Assembly: GCF_019800005.1 (NCBI RefSeq)
Contig: NZ_JABGCL010000031.1
Location: 1 to 53,662, forward strand
Direction of reading: 5' to 3'
Length of the DNA: 53,662 bases
Source: Geminicoccus harenae
Lineage (GTDB): Bacteria; Pseudomonadota; Alphaproteobacteria; Geminicoccales; Geminicoccaceae
Shown here: piece after piece, positions 23,378-32,619 of the stretch
How positions within the stretch are numbered: the stretch's first letter is position 1
How the letters are laid out: every line of letters begins with the position of its first letter
Program-made: the position numbers and the translations under genes
The notes under the pieces: generated by a model
Database searches by the model: none
Seen by the model: only the letters and a program-made list of their open reading frames with translations
Told to the model about the DNA's origin: nothing

Positions 23378-25933
23378 TCAGCGCTTCTTGCCCTTCTTCG
23401 CCCTGGATTCGACCGGCAGGGTCTGCTTCAGCCGGAAGAACCCGGCCCAGGGGTCCGCGTCCAGATGGCCGAGCCGGCCTGGCAGGTTGGCGAGGGTGAA
23501 GTGCCGGCCGCGCACGTCCAGGTTCAGCTCGTCCCAGCCGATCGAGGTGGACACGGGCGCCCCCGACCTGGCCCTGGTCGAGTAGGCCGCGACCGCCGTG
23601 TTGCCCCGGCCGTTGCGCAGCCAGTCGACGAAGATTCGGCCCTTGCGCTTCTGCTTGGACATGGTCGCGGTGAAGCGCTGCGGGCTGTCCGCGGCCATCG
23701 CCTCGGCCAGGTCCTTGCAGAACGCCTTGGCCTCCTCCCAGCCGGCCTTGGGCTGGAGCGGCACGACCACGTGCAGCCCCTTGCCGCCGGTGGTCTTGAG
23801 GAAGCTCTCGAGGCCGTGGTCGCTCAGCCGCTGGCGGACCTCCAGGGCTGCCTCCCTCACCGCGTCCCAGCCGATCCCCTCGTCCGGGTCGAGGTCGAAG
23901 GTGAGCTGGTCCGGCCGGTCCAGGTCGTCGACCCTGGCACCCCAGGCATGGGCCTCCAGCACGCCGCCCTGCACCAGGGCGATCATGCCGTCCAGGCCCT
24001 CGATCGCCAGCACGGTGTCGCCGCCCTCGCCCGGGTTGTCGAGCACCGCCACGGCCTTGTCGATCCCGCGCCAGGGTGCCTTCTGGAAGAAGCACTTGCC
24101 GTCCACGCCATCCGGGCAGCGCAGCAGCGAGAGCGGCCGCGCCACCACATGCGGCGCCAGCCACTTCCACACATCGGCATAATAGTCGGCCAGGCCCTGC
24201 TTGGTGATGCCGTCCTCCGGCCAGTAGACCCGGTCGGGATGGGTCAGCCGCACCGCAGGCGCACTGGATTGCCTGCGCCTTGCCGGCTTCTTCGGCGGCT
24301 CTGCCGGGGCCGGCTCGGGCGGGGCCGGCTCCGCAGCTTCCTGCCCGTCCGGCACCTCGCGCACGATCTCCTCGGCCGGCTTGTCATCGCGCAGGCCGCG
24401 GAACGAGGCGTGGCGCAGCAGCAAGTCCCCGGTCCAGCCGCGGAACTCGACCTCCGCCACCAGTTGGGGCTCGACCCAGCGCACGTCCCGGTCGTTGCGC
24501 TCCGGGCTCTTGGCGAACGGCATCCTGGTGGGTTCGAGCTGGTGCAGCCGTTCCCACAGCTCGCGCGCCGTGGCGCGGCTGAAGCCGGTGCCGACCCGGC
24601 CGGCATGCACCAGCCGGCCGTTCTCGTGATAGGCCAGCACCAGCGAGCCGATCGACTTCGGCGTGGCGGTGGACGGCACCCAGCCGGCGATCACGAACTC
24701 CTGCCGGTCCGAGCATTTCGACTTGATCCAGTCACCGCTGCGGCCCGAGCGGTAGGGTGCATCGCTCCGCTTGGAGACGATTCCCTCCAGGCTGAGCCGG
24801 CACGCATGCTGCAGCACCAGGTCGCCCTTCTCGGGAAAATCCTCGCTGAAGCGCAGGGGCTGGTCCGCGGCAGCACGACCGATCAGCTGCTTCAGCCGCG
24901 CCTTGCGCTCCACCAGCGGCAGGCCGCGCAGGTCCTGCCCGTCCAGGTGCAGGAGGTCGAACGCATAATAGCGGAACCGGTCGGTGCGGCCGGCGGACAG
25001 GTCCTCGCGCAGCGCCACATAGTCCGACGCACCGGCCTCGCTCTCGACCACCACCTCGCCGTCGATCACCAGGCTGTCGGCCGCCAGCGCGGCGATGGCA
25101 TCGGGAATCTCCTGGCCGAACGTGTCGGTCCAGTCCAGCCCGGTGCGGGTCCAGAGCGTGACCTTGCGGTCTGCGAGAATGGCCTCGATCCGGTAGCCGT
25201 CGAACTTGATCTCGTGCAGCCAACGATCGCCCGTGGGCGGGCTCGCCTCCAGCCGCGCCAGGCAGGGCGGCACGAACACCGGCTCGCCCCGCTTGGGCGC
25301 CCTGGCCTTCTTCGCCGGCCGTTTCGCCGGCTTGGCCGGGGTTGCCGGCTGGGCCTCGCCGGCCGGCACGCCGCCGGCGACATCGGCATTGGATCGCCCG
25401 CTCAGCACCGAATCCGGCCGTTCCTCGGTGATGTCGGGTGCGTCTTCCGGCCGTGCCGCCGCGTCGTCCTGCTTGATGAGCAGCCAGTTGTCGCGCTTCT
25501 CGCCCCGGCGCTTGTGCATGCGCACCAGGTGCCAGCCGCCCGCCAGCTTGTCGCCCTCCAGGGTGAACGAGAGCCGGCCCTTCTTCAGCCCGGCCGCGGG
25601 ATCGCCGTCCGGCCGCCAGCTGCCCCGGTCCCAGACGATCACCGAGCCGCCGCCATACTCGCCCTTGGGGATGTTCCCCTCGAAGTCGCCATAGTCGAGC
25701 GGATGGTCCTCGACCTGCACCGCCAGCCGCTTCTCGCCGGCCAGCAGGCTCGGGCCCCGCGTCACCGCCCAGCTCTTGAAGACCCCGTCCAGTTCCAGGC
25801 GCAGGTCGTAGTGCAGCCGCCGCGCGTCGTGCTTCTGGATGACGAAGCGCTGCCCGCCGGCCTTGCCCCGCCTGCCCTTCGGCTCGGCGGTGCGGGTGAA
25901 GTCGCGCTTGGCGACATATTCCTCGAGCGCCAT
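23378..25933 (-). CDS. ligD: ATP-dependent DNA ligase D (three-domain NHEJ enzyme)
   Basis: Multidomain enzyme of bacterial non-homologous end joining, 851 residues. In order it has a 3'-phosphoesterase domain (residues about 20-170, with RFVIQKHDARRLHYDLRLE and GEYGGGSV), an ATP-dependent ligase domain with the nucleotidyl lysine K243 in EIKFDGYR, an OB fold, and a C-terminal LigD-type primase/polymerase domain (about 562-830) with CFFQKAPW and the metal-binding FDLDPDEG. The basic linker at about residue 210 is Ala/Lys/Pro-rich. It lies 12 nt after ku on the same strand, forming the two-gene repair operon. Confidence 0.97.
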   Translation of the reverse strand: MALEEYVAKRDFTRTAEPKGRRGKAGGQRFVIQKHDARRLHYDLRLELDGVFKSWAVTRGPSLLAGEKRLAVQVEDHPLDYGDFEGNIPKGEYGGGSVIVWDRGSWRPDGDPAAGLKKGRLSFTLEGDKLAGGWHLVRMHKRRGEKRDNWLLIKQDDAAARPEDAPDITEERPDSVLSGRSNADVAGGVPAGEAQPATPAKPAKRPAKKARAPKRGEPVFVPPCLARLEASPPTGDRWLHEIKFDGYRIEAILADRKVTLWTRTGLDWTDTFGQEIPDAIAALAADSLVIDGEVVVESEAGASDYVALREDLSAGRTDRFRYYAFDLLHLDGQDLRGLPLVERKARLKQLIGRAAADQPLRFSEDFPEKGDLVLQHACRLSLEGIVSKRSDAPYRSGRSGDWIKSKCSDRQEFVIAGWVPSTATPKSIGSLVLAYHENGRLVHAGRVGTGFSRATARELWERLHQLEPTRMPFAKSPERNDRDVRWVEPQLVAEVEFRGWTGDLLLRHASFRGLRDDKPAEEIVREVPDGQEAAEPAPPEPAPAEPPKKPARRRQSSAPAVRLTHPDRVYWPEDGITKQGLADYYADVWKWLAPHVVARPLSLLRCPDGVDGKCFFQKAPWRGIDKAVAVLDNPGEGGDTVLAIEGLDGMIALVQGGVLEAHAWGARVDDLDRPDQLTFDLDPDEGIGWDAVREAALEVRQRLSDHGLESFLKTTGGKGLHVVVPLQPKAGWEEAKAFCKDLAEAMAADSPQRFTATMSKQKRKGRIFVDWLRNGRGNTAVAAYSTRARSGAPVSTSIGWDELNLDVRGRHFTLANLPGRLGHLDADPWAGFFRLKQTLPVESRAKKGKKR

Positions 25934-25945
25934 TCAGCCTGGCCT

Positions 25946-26851
25946 CTAGCTGGCCTTGCGCCGGGGCTTGGCCGCGCTCTTCTTGGTGCCGGCAGATGAC
26001 CCGGTCTTGGTGCTGCGGCTCTTGCGGGCGGGCTTGGCCGGCGCCTCGTCCTCCGAGTCCTCGCCCTTGTTGTCGTTGGAGGTGCCGAGGCTCTGCCGCA
26101 GCGCATCCATCAGGCTCACCACGTTGGGCGGCTTGCGCGCCGGTGCCGGCGTGATCTTCTTGCCCTTGGCCTTGGCCTGCACCAGGGCCTTGAGCGCCTC
26201 CTCGTAGCGGTCCTTGAACTGCCGGGGGTCGAAGCGGCTCATCTTCGTGTCGATGATGTGGCCGGCCAGGTCCAGCATCTCCTTGGACAGATGGATGTCG
26301 GGGATCTCGTCGAAATAGTCCTCCTGCGGCCGGACCTCGTTCGCATAGTGCAGCGTCGTCAGCATCATGCCCTTGTCGCGCGGCTCCAGCAGCACGATGC
26401 GCTCGCGCCGGTACAGGACCAGCCGGGCGATCCCGGTCATCTTGCGGCTGCGCATCGCCTCGCGGATCACCGCGAAGGCCTCTTCGCCGACCTCGTCGGT
26501 CGGGATCAGGTAGTAGGGCGCATCCACATAGATCTCGTCGACCTGGGAGCGCGGCACGAACTTGTCGATGTCGATCGTGTGCGTGCTTTCCAGCGCTACC
26601 GCGTCGTACTCCTCGTCCTCGATCTCGACGAAGCCCTCGCCCTTCAGGTCGTAGCCGCGCACCTGCTCGTCCTGGTCGACCACCTCGCCGGTCTCGGCAT
26701 CGACGAACTGCCGGCGCACCCGGTGCCCCGTCTCGCGATTGTAGGTGTGGAACGAGATCCGGTCGCTGGTCGAGGCGGCGGTGAACAGGGCGACCGGGCA
26801 GGTCACCAGGGCCAGCTTCAGATAGCCTTTCCACAACGGACGTGGGGACAT
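25946..26851 (-). CDS. ku: Ku protein for non-homologous end joining
   Basis: Homodimeric ring that binds broken DNA ends and recruits LigD, 301 residues. It starts MSPRPLWKGYLKLALVTCPVAL, the classic Ku opening, with the core motifs GHRVRRQFVDAETGE, YYLIPTDE and RLVLYRRERIVLLEPRDKGM. The C-terminal 45 residues form a Lys/Ala-rich basic tail, as often seen in extended bacterial Ku. No good ribosome-binding site is visible; an ATG ten codons upstream (26881) is an alternative but adds residues absent from the family. Confidence 0.96.
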   Translation of the reverse strand: MSPRPLWKGYLKLALVTCPVALFTAASTSDRISFHTYNRETGHRVRRQFVDAETGEVVDQDEQVRGYDLKGEGFVEIEDEEYDAVALESTHTIDIDKFVPRSQVDEIYVDAPYYLIPTDEVGEEAFAVIREAMRSRKMTGIARLVLYRRERIVLLEPRDKGMMLTTLHYANEVRPQEDYFDEIPDIHLSKEMLDLAGHIIDTKMSRFDPRQFKDRYEEALKALVQAKAKGKKITPAPARKPPNVVSLMDALRQSLGTSNDNKGEDSEDEAPAKPARKSRSTKTGSSAGTKKSAAKPRRKAS

Positions 26852-26968
26852 CGGCGGAACTTCACATGGCCGGGGACGCATCAGGAAAAGCCGGCGGACC
26901 GGCAGGTTCCCCAGTTGTCCCTGCGTGGATGAGTCCGGATCGATTCCTACCCTCTTCTTGCCGGACTG

Positions 26969-27001
26969 TTGACATTTCTTAATGGAGGCGTAGCTTATCA
27001 T
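26969..27001 (+). promoter_or_regulatory. candidate promoter upstream of the 145-residue membrane protein gene
   Basis: A consensus TTGACA at 26969-26974 is followed by TAGCTT at 16-nt spacing or TATCAT at 21 nt. The segment is AT-richer than its surroundings and ends 22 nt before the ATG at 27023, between the divergent ku gene and the membrane protein gene. The -10 is uncertain. Confidence 0.45.
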
Positions 27002-27022
27002 TTCTACCAAAGGGAGAGGCAA

Positions 27023-27460
27023 ATGACCCAGAACAACGGAATGGCGCAGCGTTGGCAGGAATTCCGGCCATCGAAGACCGCCTGGTTCTGGTCGTGCGTC
27101 GGCAGCTCCGTGGCCACGATCGTCGTCGGCTTCTGGTTCGGCGGCTGGGTCACCGGTGGCACCGCCACCGAGATGACGGAGGACGCGGCGCACGCCTCGC
27201 GCGCCCAACTGGCGGCGGACGTCTGCGTGAACAGGTTCACCAGCGCGCCCGATTTCGGCGTCCAGCTCGCCACGTTGAAGGACACGAGCTCGTATCAGCG
27301 TGACAACCTGATCGAGGATGCCGGCTGGACCAAGCTCGGCGGCATGGACGAGCCGGTCGAGGATGCCGCCCGCCTGTGCGCGGAGACCCTGGCAGCCATG
27401 GACGTGCCGGCCGAAGCGACCGAGGCGGCTGCCGCAGAGCCGGCGACCGTCGCCCAGTGA
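27023..27460 (+). CDS. hypothetical membrane-anchored protein, single N-terminal helix
   Basis: I do not recognise a family. The 145-residue product has a short cytoplasmic start, one strongly hydrophobic helix at about residues 21-45 (WFWSCVGSSVATIVVGFWFGG), and a soluble, mostly helical domain with conserved-looking CVNRF and LCAET Cys residues, then an Ala/Glu-rich tail. The ATG at 27023 has AGGGAGAGG 4 nt upstream, far better than the earlier in-frame codons. Monocistronic and divergent from ku. Codon use is like that of the neighbours, so it is likely a real gene. Confidence 0.75.
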   Translation: MTQNNGMAQRWQEFRPSKTAWFWSCVGSSVATIVVGFWFGGWVTGGTATEMTEDAAHASRAQLAADVCVNRFTSAPDFGVQLATLKDTSSYQRDNLIEDAGWTKLGGMDEPVEDAARLCAETLAAMDVPAEATEAAAAEPATVAQ

Positions 27461-27696
27461 TCCTGATGGCTCGAGACACCAAGGAGATCGCCGCCGTCGC
27501 TGGCCGCACGCAAGGCGGGAGTCCTTCCCGCCGGGCGCCAGCGATGGCGGTGACCAGACCGGAACCGCCGGCACGGCCTGAGCCTCCGCCCGGACGCTGA
27601 CGCAGCCCCCGCGGTTGCCGGAGTGGCGACGGCGCACCAGTTTCCTTCGTCGCTACCCCTTGCCGCCGCAGCGGCACCCAGCGACAGGAGCCGCGG

Positions 27697-28452
27697 TTGT
27701 CGTCCCAGTTCCAAGGCCTGCCCTATTGCGGTGCTGCTCCGCTGCCTGCGGAGCTCTGGCTGCGCTGGAACCTCGATCCCTGGCTCATCCTGGCGTTGCT
27801 GCTGGCAGCACTGGTCTATGGCTGGCGCTACGGGCGGCAGGCCGGCCCCAACGGGATCCGGCTGTTCGCCACGGGCTGGGCGCTCCTCGCCCTGATCTTC
27901 GTGAGCCCGCTTTGCGCGCTCACCTCCGCCCTGTTCGCCGCCAGGGTCGCCCATCACCTGGTGATGATCGGCGTCGCCGTTCCCCTCCTGGTCCTGAGCC
28001 TGCCCTACCGGGCGCCGCTCCTGCCGGCAGGCGTGGCGGCACTGCTCCACGCGCTGGCGCTCTGGTTCTGGCACGCGCCGATCCCCTACACGGCGGCACT
28101 GGGAAGCGACCTGCTGTTCTGGCTGATGCAGGTCACGCTGTTCGGCACTGCCTGGCTGTTCTGGCAGGGCGTGCTGGCACCCCGCTCCGCGAATGTCGGC
28201 ATCCTCCTGGCCCTGCTCGGCACGGTCGTGCAGATGGGCCTGCTGGGCGCCCTGATCACGTTCGCGCCCGAGCCACTCTACCCGCCGCATTTTCTCGTCA
28301 CCGCGCCGTTCGGCCTGAGCGCGCTCGAGGACCAGCAGCTGGGTGGGCTGATCATGTGGGTGCCTTCAATCCTGCCGTATCTCGCAGCGGCGCTGGCGCT
28401 GATGGCGCACGCGATGCGGCACCGGGCCGAGGGCGGCAGCGCGTCGTGGTGA
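27697..28452 (+). CDS. ctaG: cytochrome c oxidase assembly factor, CtaG (caa3) family
   Basis: Polytopic membrane protein (251 residues, about seven hydrophobic segments) of the caa3-type CtaG family, thought to aid copper delivery to the oxidase. Landmarks are the N-terminal PYCGAAPLPAELWLRWNLDPW, HHLVMIGVAVPLL, LWFWHAP with two His/Trp in a helix, and a C-terminal QQLGGLIMWVP. The start is TTG at 27697 with AGGAG 6 nt upstream. It begins a rightward set ending in oxidase subunits, which fixes the role. It is not the Cox11-type CtaG. Confidence 0.87.
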   Translation: MSSQFQGLPYCGAAPLPAELWLRWNLDPWLILALLLAALVYGWRYGRQAGPNGIRLFATGWALLALIFVSPLCALTSALFAARVAHHLVMIGVAVPLLVLSLPYRAPLLPAGVAALLHALALWFWHAPIPYTAALGSDLLFWLMQVTLFGTAWLFWQGVLAPRSANVGILLALLGTVVQMGLLGALITFAPEPLYPPHFLVTAPFGLSALEDQQLGGLIMWVPSILPYLAAALALMAHAMRHRAEGGSASW

Positions 28453-28943
28453 CCTGGCTGAAGTTCATCCACATCTTCGGGCTGACCATCTGGACAGCCG
28501 GGCTGATCGCCATGCCCGGCATCTACCTGCAGCGCACCGGCCTGCCGGGCGACCGCCAGCTGTTCCGCCTGCACCGCCTGGCCCTGTTCACCTATGTCGT
28601 GGTCACCTGCCCGGCCGCCTTCATCGCGGTCGGCTCCGGCACGGCCCTGATCTTCGCCAACGACGTCTACACGCCCTGGTTCGCCCTCAAGCTCGCGGCA
28701 GTGGGCGGGATGGTGCTCCTGCACATGTACACGGGCTACCTCCTGCCCCGCCTGTTCGAGCGGGAGGCCCGCCTGGCCCGCTGGCGCGGGATCGTGGTGC
28801 TCCTGGGCGTGCTCGCCATGATCGGCGTCATCCTCTGGCTGGTCCTGGCCAAGCCCAGCCTGACGTTCGGCGGCCTGCCGGACTGGCTCACCGAGCCCGG
28901 CGGGCTTCAGTCGCGGTTCGATATCCGCATCCCGATCCCATGA
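28449..28943 (+). CDS. CopD-family membrane protein in oxidase cluster
   Basis: Predicted four-helix membrane protein of 164 residues, opening TWLKFIHIFGLTIWTAGL, which resembles CopD/HemJ proteins whose first helix carries a conserved His. A second His pair lies in LHRLAL and LLHMYTGYLL. The GTG start overlaps the ctaG stop as GTGA. In related clusters such a protein accompanies caa3 oxidase, where a role in copper or haem handling is assumed. Its last 37 nt overlap the convergent gene at 28907-29407. Confidence 0.7.
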   Translation: MTWLKFIHIFGLTIWTAGLIAMPGIYLQRTGLPGDRQLFRLHRLALFTYVVVTCPAAFIAVGSGTALIFANDVYTPWFALKLAAVGGMVLLHMYTGYLLPRLFEREARLARWRGIVVLLGVLAMIGVILWLVLAKPSLTFGGLPDWLTEPGGLQSRFDIRIPIP

Positions 28944-29407
28944 TCGAACACGAGCTTGCCGCCATGCCAGCCGGCCACGCCCACGAACACGCTGGCCAGG
29001 AGCGACAGGAACAGGCCGACCGGCAGGACAGCACCCTCGTTGTCGCCGATCCGCACCCCCCAGTTGGTGCCAGCGATCGCGATCAGGGTCATCGCCGCCA
29101 CCGCGTGGCTCCAGCTCGCCGACCGGGTCCGGATGCCCTTGACCAGCAGGAGCTCGGCCGTGCCCGAGATCCCCGCGACGACGCCCATGGCGAAGGCGAA
29201 GAAGCTCGACCACAGGGCGGCCCGTGCCCAGAACGGGTCGCCCGACCACCAGAAGAACAGATCGGCCCCCAGCGTCGAGATCACCAGGGCGATCGGGAAG
29301 GAGACGGTCATCGCATGGATCGGATGACCCGCGACATGAACCTGCGAGCTGACGTCGTGCTGCTCGATCTCGGCCACGACCGGGCTGTCGAAGTCGGCTT
29401 CCTTCAT
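28907..29407 (-). CDS. DUF2231-type membrane protein
   Basis: 166-residue membrane protein with four hydrophobic helices. The opening HVAGHPIHAMTVSFPIALV matches the DUF2231 family pattern (HPiHp...FPigl), and a second conserved stretch ASWSHAVAAMTLIA follows. The function of the family is unknown. It is oriented against the oxidase operon and sits between the CopD-like gene (3' overlap of 37 bp) and ctaC (divergent, about 30 bp between starts). Similar genes recur near caa3 oxidases. Confidence 0.8.
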   Translation of the reverse strand: MKEADFDSPVVAEIEQHDVSSQVHVAGHPIHAMTVSFPIALVISTLGADLFFWWSGDPFWARAALWSSFFAFAMGVVAGISGTAELLLVKGIRTRSASWSHAVAAMTLIAIAGTNWGVRIGDNEGAVLPVGLFLSLLASVFVGVAGWHGGKLVFDHGIGMRISNRD

Positions 29408-29437
29408 GGCACGCGGCTCTTCCGTCGGCTGGCGGGG

Positions 29438-30094
29438 GTGATTGCCTGCTTAACTGTGCCGCTGCTGGCCGGTTGCACAGGCCCCCTGTCCACGCTGGAC
29501 CCGGCCGGACCCAATGCCGCCGCAGTGGCGCGGCTGTGGTGGGTCATGCTGGCGGGTGCCGCACTGATCTTCGCCCTGGTGATGATCTGCCTGCTGCTGG
29601 CCTATCGCCGCCGCAAGCGGGCGCGCGGCTCGGTAGGCACCTGGGTGGTGGGCCTGGGCCTGGTGTTCCCGACCGCGACCCTGACCCTTCTGCTGGGCTA
29701 TGCGGTCGTCACCGGCGAGCGGCTCCTGCCCCATCCGGGCGAGGAGGTGCTGCGCCTGGACGGCACCGCCCGCCAGTGGACCTGGAGCTTCCATTATCCC
29801 GACGGCGGCCCTGCCATTCCCGATGGCGGCCCGCTGGTCATCCCGGTCGGCCGGCCGGTCGACATCCACGTCACCAGCGAGGACGTCATCCATTCCTTCT
29901 GGATCCCCAGGCTCGGCGGCAAGATCGACGCCCTGCCGGGCCATGTGAACGTGATCCGGCTCATGGCCAGCGAGCCCGGCCGGTTCGGCGCACAATGCGC
30001 CGAGTTCTGCGGCCTGGGCCACACGGAGATGTTCTTCTGGGTCGATGCCGTGCCGGAGGACCAATTCCGGCAGCGCACGGGGGCCCGGCGATGA
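29438..30094 (+). CDS. ctaC: cytochrome c oxidase subunit II
   Basis: Carries the binuclear CuA centre that accepts electrons from cytochrome c. The 218-residue product from the GTG at 29438 starts with a lipoprotein-like signal (LTVPLLAGC), then two transmembrane helices (WWVMLAGAALIFALVMICLLLAY and WVVGLGLVFPTATLTLLLGYAVV, cited as landmarks), the tryptophan-rich RQWTWSFHYPD and the CuA loop CAEFCGLGHTEMFF with Cys-x3-Cys, His and Met. No cytochrome c domain follows. The start is uncertain; an ATG at 29336 lies in frame but inside the opposite gene. It is coupled to ctaD by ATGA. Confidence 0.9.
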   Translation: MIACLTVPLLAGCTGPLSTLDPAGPNAAAVARLWWVMLAGAALIFALVMICLLLAYRRRKRARGSVGTWVVGLGLVFPTATLTLLLGYAVVTGERLLPHPGEEVLRLDGTARQWTWSFHYPDGGPAIPDGGPLVIPVGRPVDIHVTSEDVIHSFWIPRLGGKIDALPGHVNVIRLMASEPGRFGAQCAEFCGLGHTEMFFWVDAVPEDQFRQRTGARR

Positions 30095-32619
30095 ACGAGC
30101 CCATCCGGCCCGCCTCGCCCGTCGAGCTGCACCGCGATCTGGAACGGATCTGGGGTGCCCATCCCGGCCTCGGCCAGCTCGCCGCGGTCAACCATTCGAC
30201 GCTGGGCCGCCGCTTCATCGTCACCGCCTTCCTGTTCTTCGCAGTCGGCGGAATCCTGGCGATGCTGGTGCGCGCCCAGATCGCGACCTCGCACACCGCC
30301 TTCGTCGGGCCGGAGATCTACAACCAGATCTTCACCATGCACGGCACGGTGATGATGTTCCTGTTCGCGATCCCGATGTTCGAGGGTTTCGCGATCTATC
30401 TCCTGCCCAAGTTGCTGGGCACCCGCGACCTGGCTTTCCCGCGCGCGGGCGCCTACGGCTACTGGTGCTACCTGTTCGGCGGCTCGATCCTGCTGCTGGC
30501 GCTGGCGGTGGGTGCGGCGCCGGACGCCGGCTGGTTCATGTACACGCCGCTCAGCTCCAAGCCGTTCAGCCCCGGCATCAACGCCGATGTCTGGCTGATC
30601 GGCATCACCTTCGTCGAGATCTCGGCGATCGGCGCCGCGGTCGAGGTGCTGGTCAGCATCCTCCTGGTCCGCGCCCCCGGCATGTCGCTCGACCGGATGC
30701 CGATCTTCGCCTGGTATATGCTGGTGGTGGCGGTGATGATCCTGGTGGGCTTCCCGCCGCTGATCCTGGGCAGCATCCTGCTGGAAGCCGAGCGCGCCTT
30801 CGGCTGGGCGCTGTTCGACCCTACCCGCGGCGGCGACTCCCTGCTCTGGCAGCACCTGTTCTGGATCTTCGGCCACCCGGAGGTCTACATCATCTTCCTG
30901 CCCGCCGCCGGCATGGTCTCGACCATCATCCCGGTCATGGCCGGGCGTGAGCTCCTGGGCTACCGCTGGGTCGTGCTTTCCGCGATCTCCGTGGGTTTCC
31001 TCAGCTTCGGCCTGTGGGTCCACCACATGTACGCGGTGGGCATCCCGCACCTGGCGCTGGGCTTCTTCTCGGCCGCCAGCATGCTGGTGGCGATCCCGAC
31101 CGGCGTGCAGATCTTCTCCTGGCTCGGCACGCTGATGAGCGGGCGGCCGCGCTTCAACGTGCCGATGCTGTTCCTGTGCGGCTTCTTCTTCATCTTCGTG
31201 CTGGGCGGGCTCACCGGCGTGATGGTGGCGGTGGTGCCGTTCGACCTGCAGGTCCACGACACCTATTTCGTGGTCGCCCATTTCCACTACGTGCTGGTCG
31301 GCGGCTTCGTCTTCCCGATCATGGCCGCGGCCTATTACTGGATGCCGCACCTGACCGGCCGCCAGCCGATGTTCCAGCTGGGCTACGCCGTGTTCTGGCT
31401 GGTGTTCATCGGCTTCAACCTGACCTTCTTCCTGATGCATCTGACCGGCCTGCTCGGCATGCCCCGGCGGATCTGGACCTATTCCGAGAGCTATGGCTGG
31501 GACTGGCTGAACCTCCTGTCCTCGATCGGTGGCTTCGTCATGACGATCGGCTTCGCCCTGTTCGTCCTGGACATCGTGCTCCAGGCGCGGTTCGGGCCGA
31601 AGACGGGGCGCAATCCCTGGGGAGCCGGCTCGCTGGAATGGGCGACCCCGGTGCCGGCCACCAATTACGGCTTCGCCTCCATCCCGACCGTCGCCAGCCG
31701 CCACCAGCTGGCAGAGGACCCGGACCTGCCGCGCAAGCTGGCTGCCGGGGAGGGTCTCTTGGGCTTCACCCGGCGCAACTGGCTGGAAACCATCGCCATC
31801 GACATGATCACCGGCGAGCCGCGCCAGATCCTGCTCCTGCCCCGCCGGACCTTCCTGCCGCTCTGGACGGCACTCGCGACCGGCCTGTTCTTCGTCTCCC
31901 TGCTCCTCCAGGTCTATCCGCTGGCGATCGCCGGCCTCGTGATCACGATCGCGATCTTCTGGACATGGACCCGGCACTCGGCGCGCACCGCCGATCTCGG
32001 GCCCTTGCCGGTGGGCGACGGCACGACACTGCCGGTCCATACCGAGAGCGGCCACGCACCCAGCTGGTGGGCGGTCGTGTTCCTGCTGCTCGCCGATGCC
32101 GCGATGTTCGGCTCGCTCCTGTTCGGGCTGATCTTCCTCTGGGTGGTGGCACCCGGCTGGCCGCCCCCGGAGATCCTGTCCGACAGCACGGCCTTCGCCC
32201 TGATCGCCATGGCCTGCCTCCTGGCTGCCGCCGGCCTCGGGCGGCTCGCCCTGCGCGCGGCACGTAAGGGTGCGGTCGGCCGGGCGCTGGTCTGGAACCG
32301 CTTCCTCGCCGCCGCCCATGCGGCGACGGTGCTGCTGCTGGCGGCGATCCTGACGACGGCACCCGACCCCACCGCCCATGCCTATGCCGGCGTGAACGCG
32401 GCGATCCTGGTCTATGTCCTGATCCATGCCGGGGTCGGCCTGATCCTGGCCCTGCATGTCTGGCAGGCCTGCCGGCGCGGCATGGTCTCGGCGGCGCGCA
32501 GCCTGGACCTGATGATCGGCCAGCTGTGGCACGACTATACCGCGGTCGCCGGCGTGATCGGCCTGGGCACGATCCTGGGCGTCGCGGCCATGATCGCCCA
32601 GGCGGGAGCCGGGGGATGA
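30091..32619 (+). CDS. ctaD: cytochrome c oxidase subunits I and III, fused
   Basis: Proton-pumping haem-copper oxidase core. The first about 540 residues are subunit I with all metal ligands: haem a His84 (MHGT), CuB His262 with the cross-linked Tyr266 (HPEVY), His311-His312 (HHMYAVG), and His397 and His399 (AHFHYVLVGG). After a loop (about 545-610) the remaining residues form a subunit III-like part, with SWWAVVFLLLADAAMFGSLL and YVLIHAGVGLILALHVWQACRRG landmarks. Total length is 842 residues, as in CoxN-type I-III fusions. It is translationally coupled at both ends (ATGA with ctaC and with the next gene). Confidence 0.95.
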   Translation: MNEPIRPASPVELHRDLERIWGAHPGLGQLAAVNHSTLGRRFIVTAFLFFAVGGILAMLVRAQIATSHTAFVGPEIYNQIFTMHGTVMMFLFAIPMFEGFAIYLLPKLLGTRDLAFPRAGAYGYWCYLFGGSILLLALAVGAAPDAGWFMYTPLSSKPFSPGINADVWLIGITFVEISAIGAAVEVLVSILLVRAPGMSLDRMPIFAWYMLVVAVMILVGFPPLILGSILLEAERAFGWALFDPTRGGDSLLWQHLFWIFGHPEVYIIFLPAAGMVSTIIPVMAGRELLGYRWVVLSAISVGFLSFGLWVHHMYAVGIPHLALGFFSAASMLVAIPTGVQIFSWLGTLMSGRPRFNVPMLFLCGFFFIFVLGGLTGVMVAVVPFDLQVHDTYFVVAHFHYVLVGGFVFPIMAAAYYWMPHLTGRQPMFQLGYAVFWLVFIGFNLTFFLMHLTGLLGMPRRIWTYSESYGWDWLNLLSSIGGFVMTIGFALFVLDIVLQARFGPKTGRNPWGAGSLEWATPVPATNYGFASIPTVASRHQLAEDPDLPRKLAAGEGLLGFTRRNWLETIAIDMITGEPRQILLLPRRTFLPLWTALATGLFFVSLLLQVYPLAIAGLVITIAIFWTWTRHSARTADLGPLPVGDGTTLPVHTESGHAPSWWAVVFLLLADAAMFGSLLFGLIFLWVVAPGWPPPEILSDSTAFALIAMACLLAAAGLGRLALRAARKGAVGRALVWNRFLAAAHAATVLLLAAILTTAPDPTAHAYAGVNAAILVYVLIHAGVGLILALHVWQACRRGMVSAARSLDLMIGQLWHDYTAVAGVIGLGTILGVAAMIAQAGAGG

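Noticed and set aside
25946..27637. Long N-terminal extension of Ku
   Set aside because: The frame is open upstream, but the family start MSPRPLWKGYL is at 26851 and the extension has no similarity to Ku.
29794..32532. Open frame of 912 codons opposite ctaC and ctaD
   Set aside because: Composition is dominated by Gln, His, Asp and Arg and it is antisense to clearly conserved oxidase genes.
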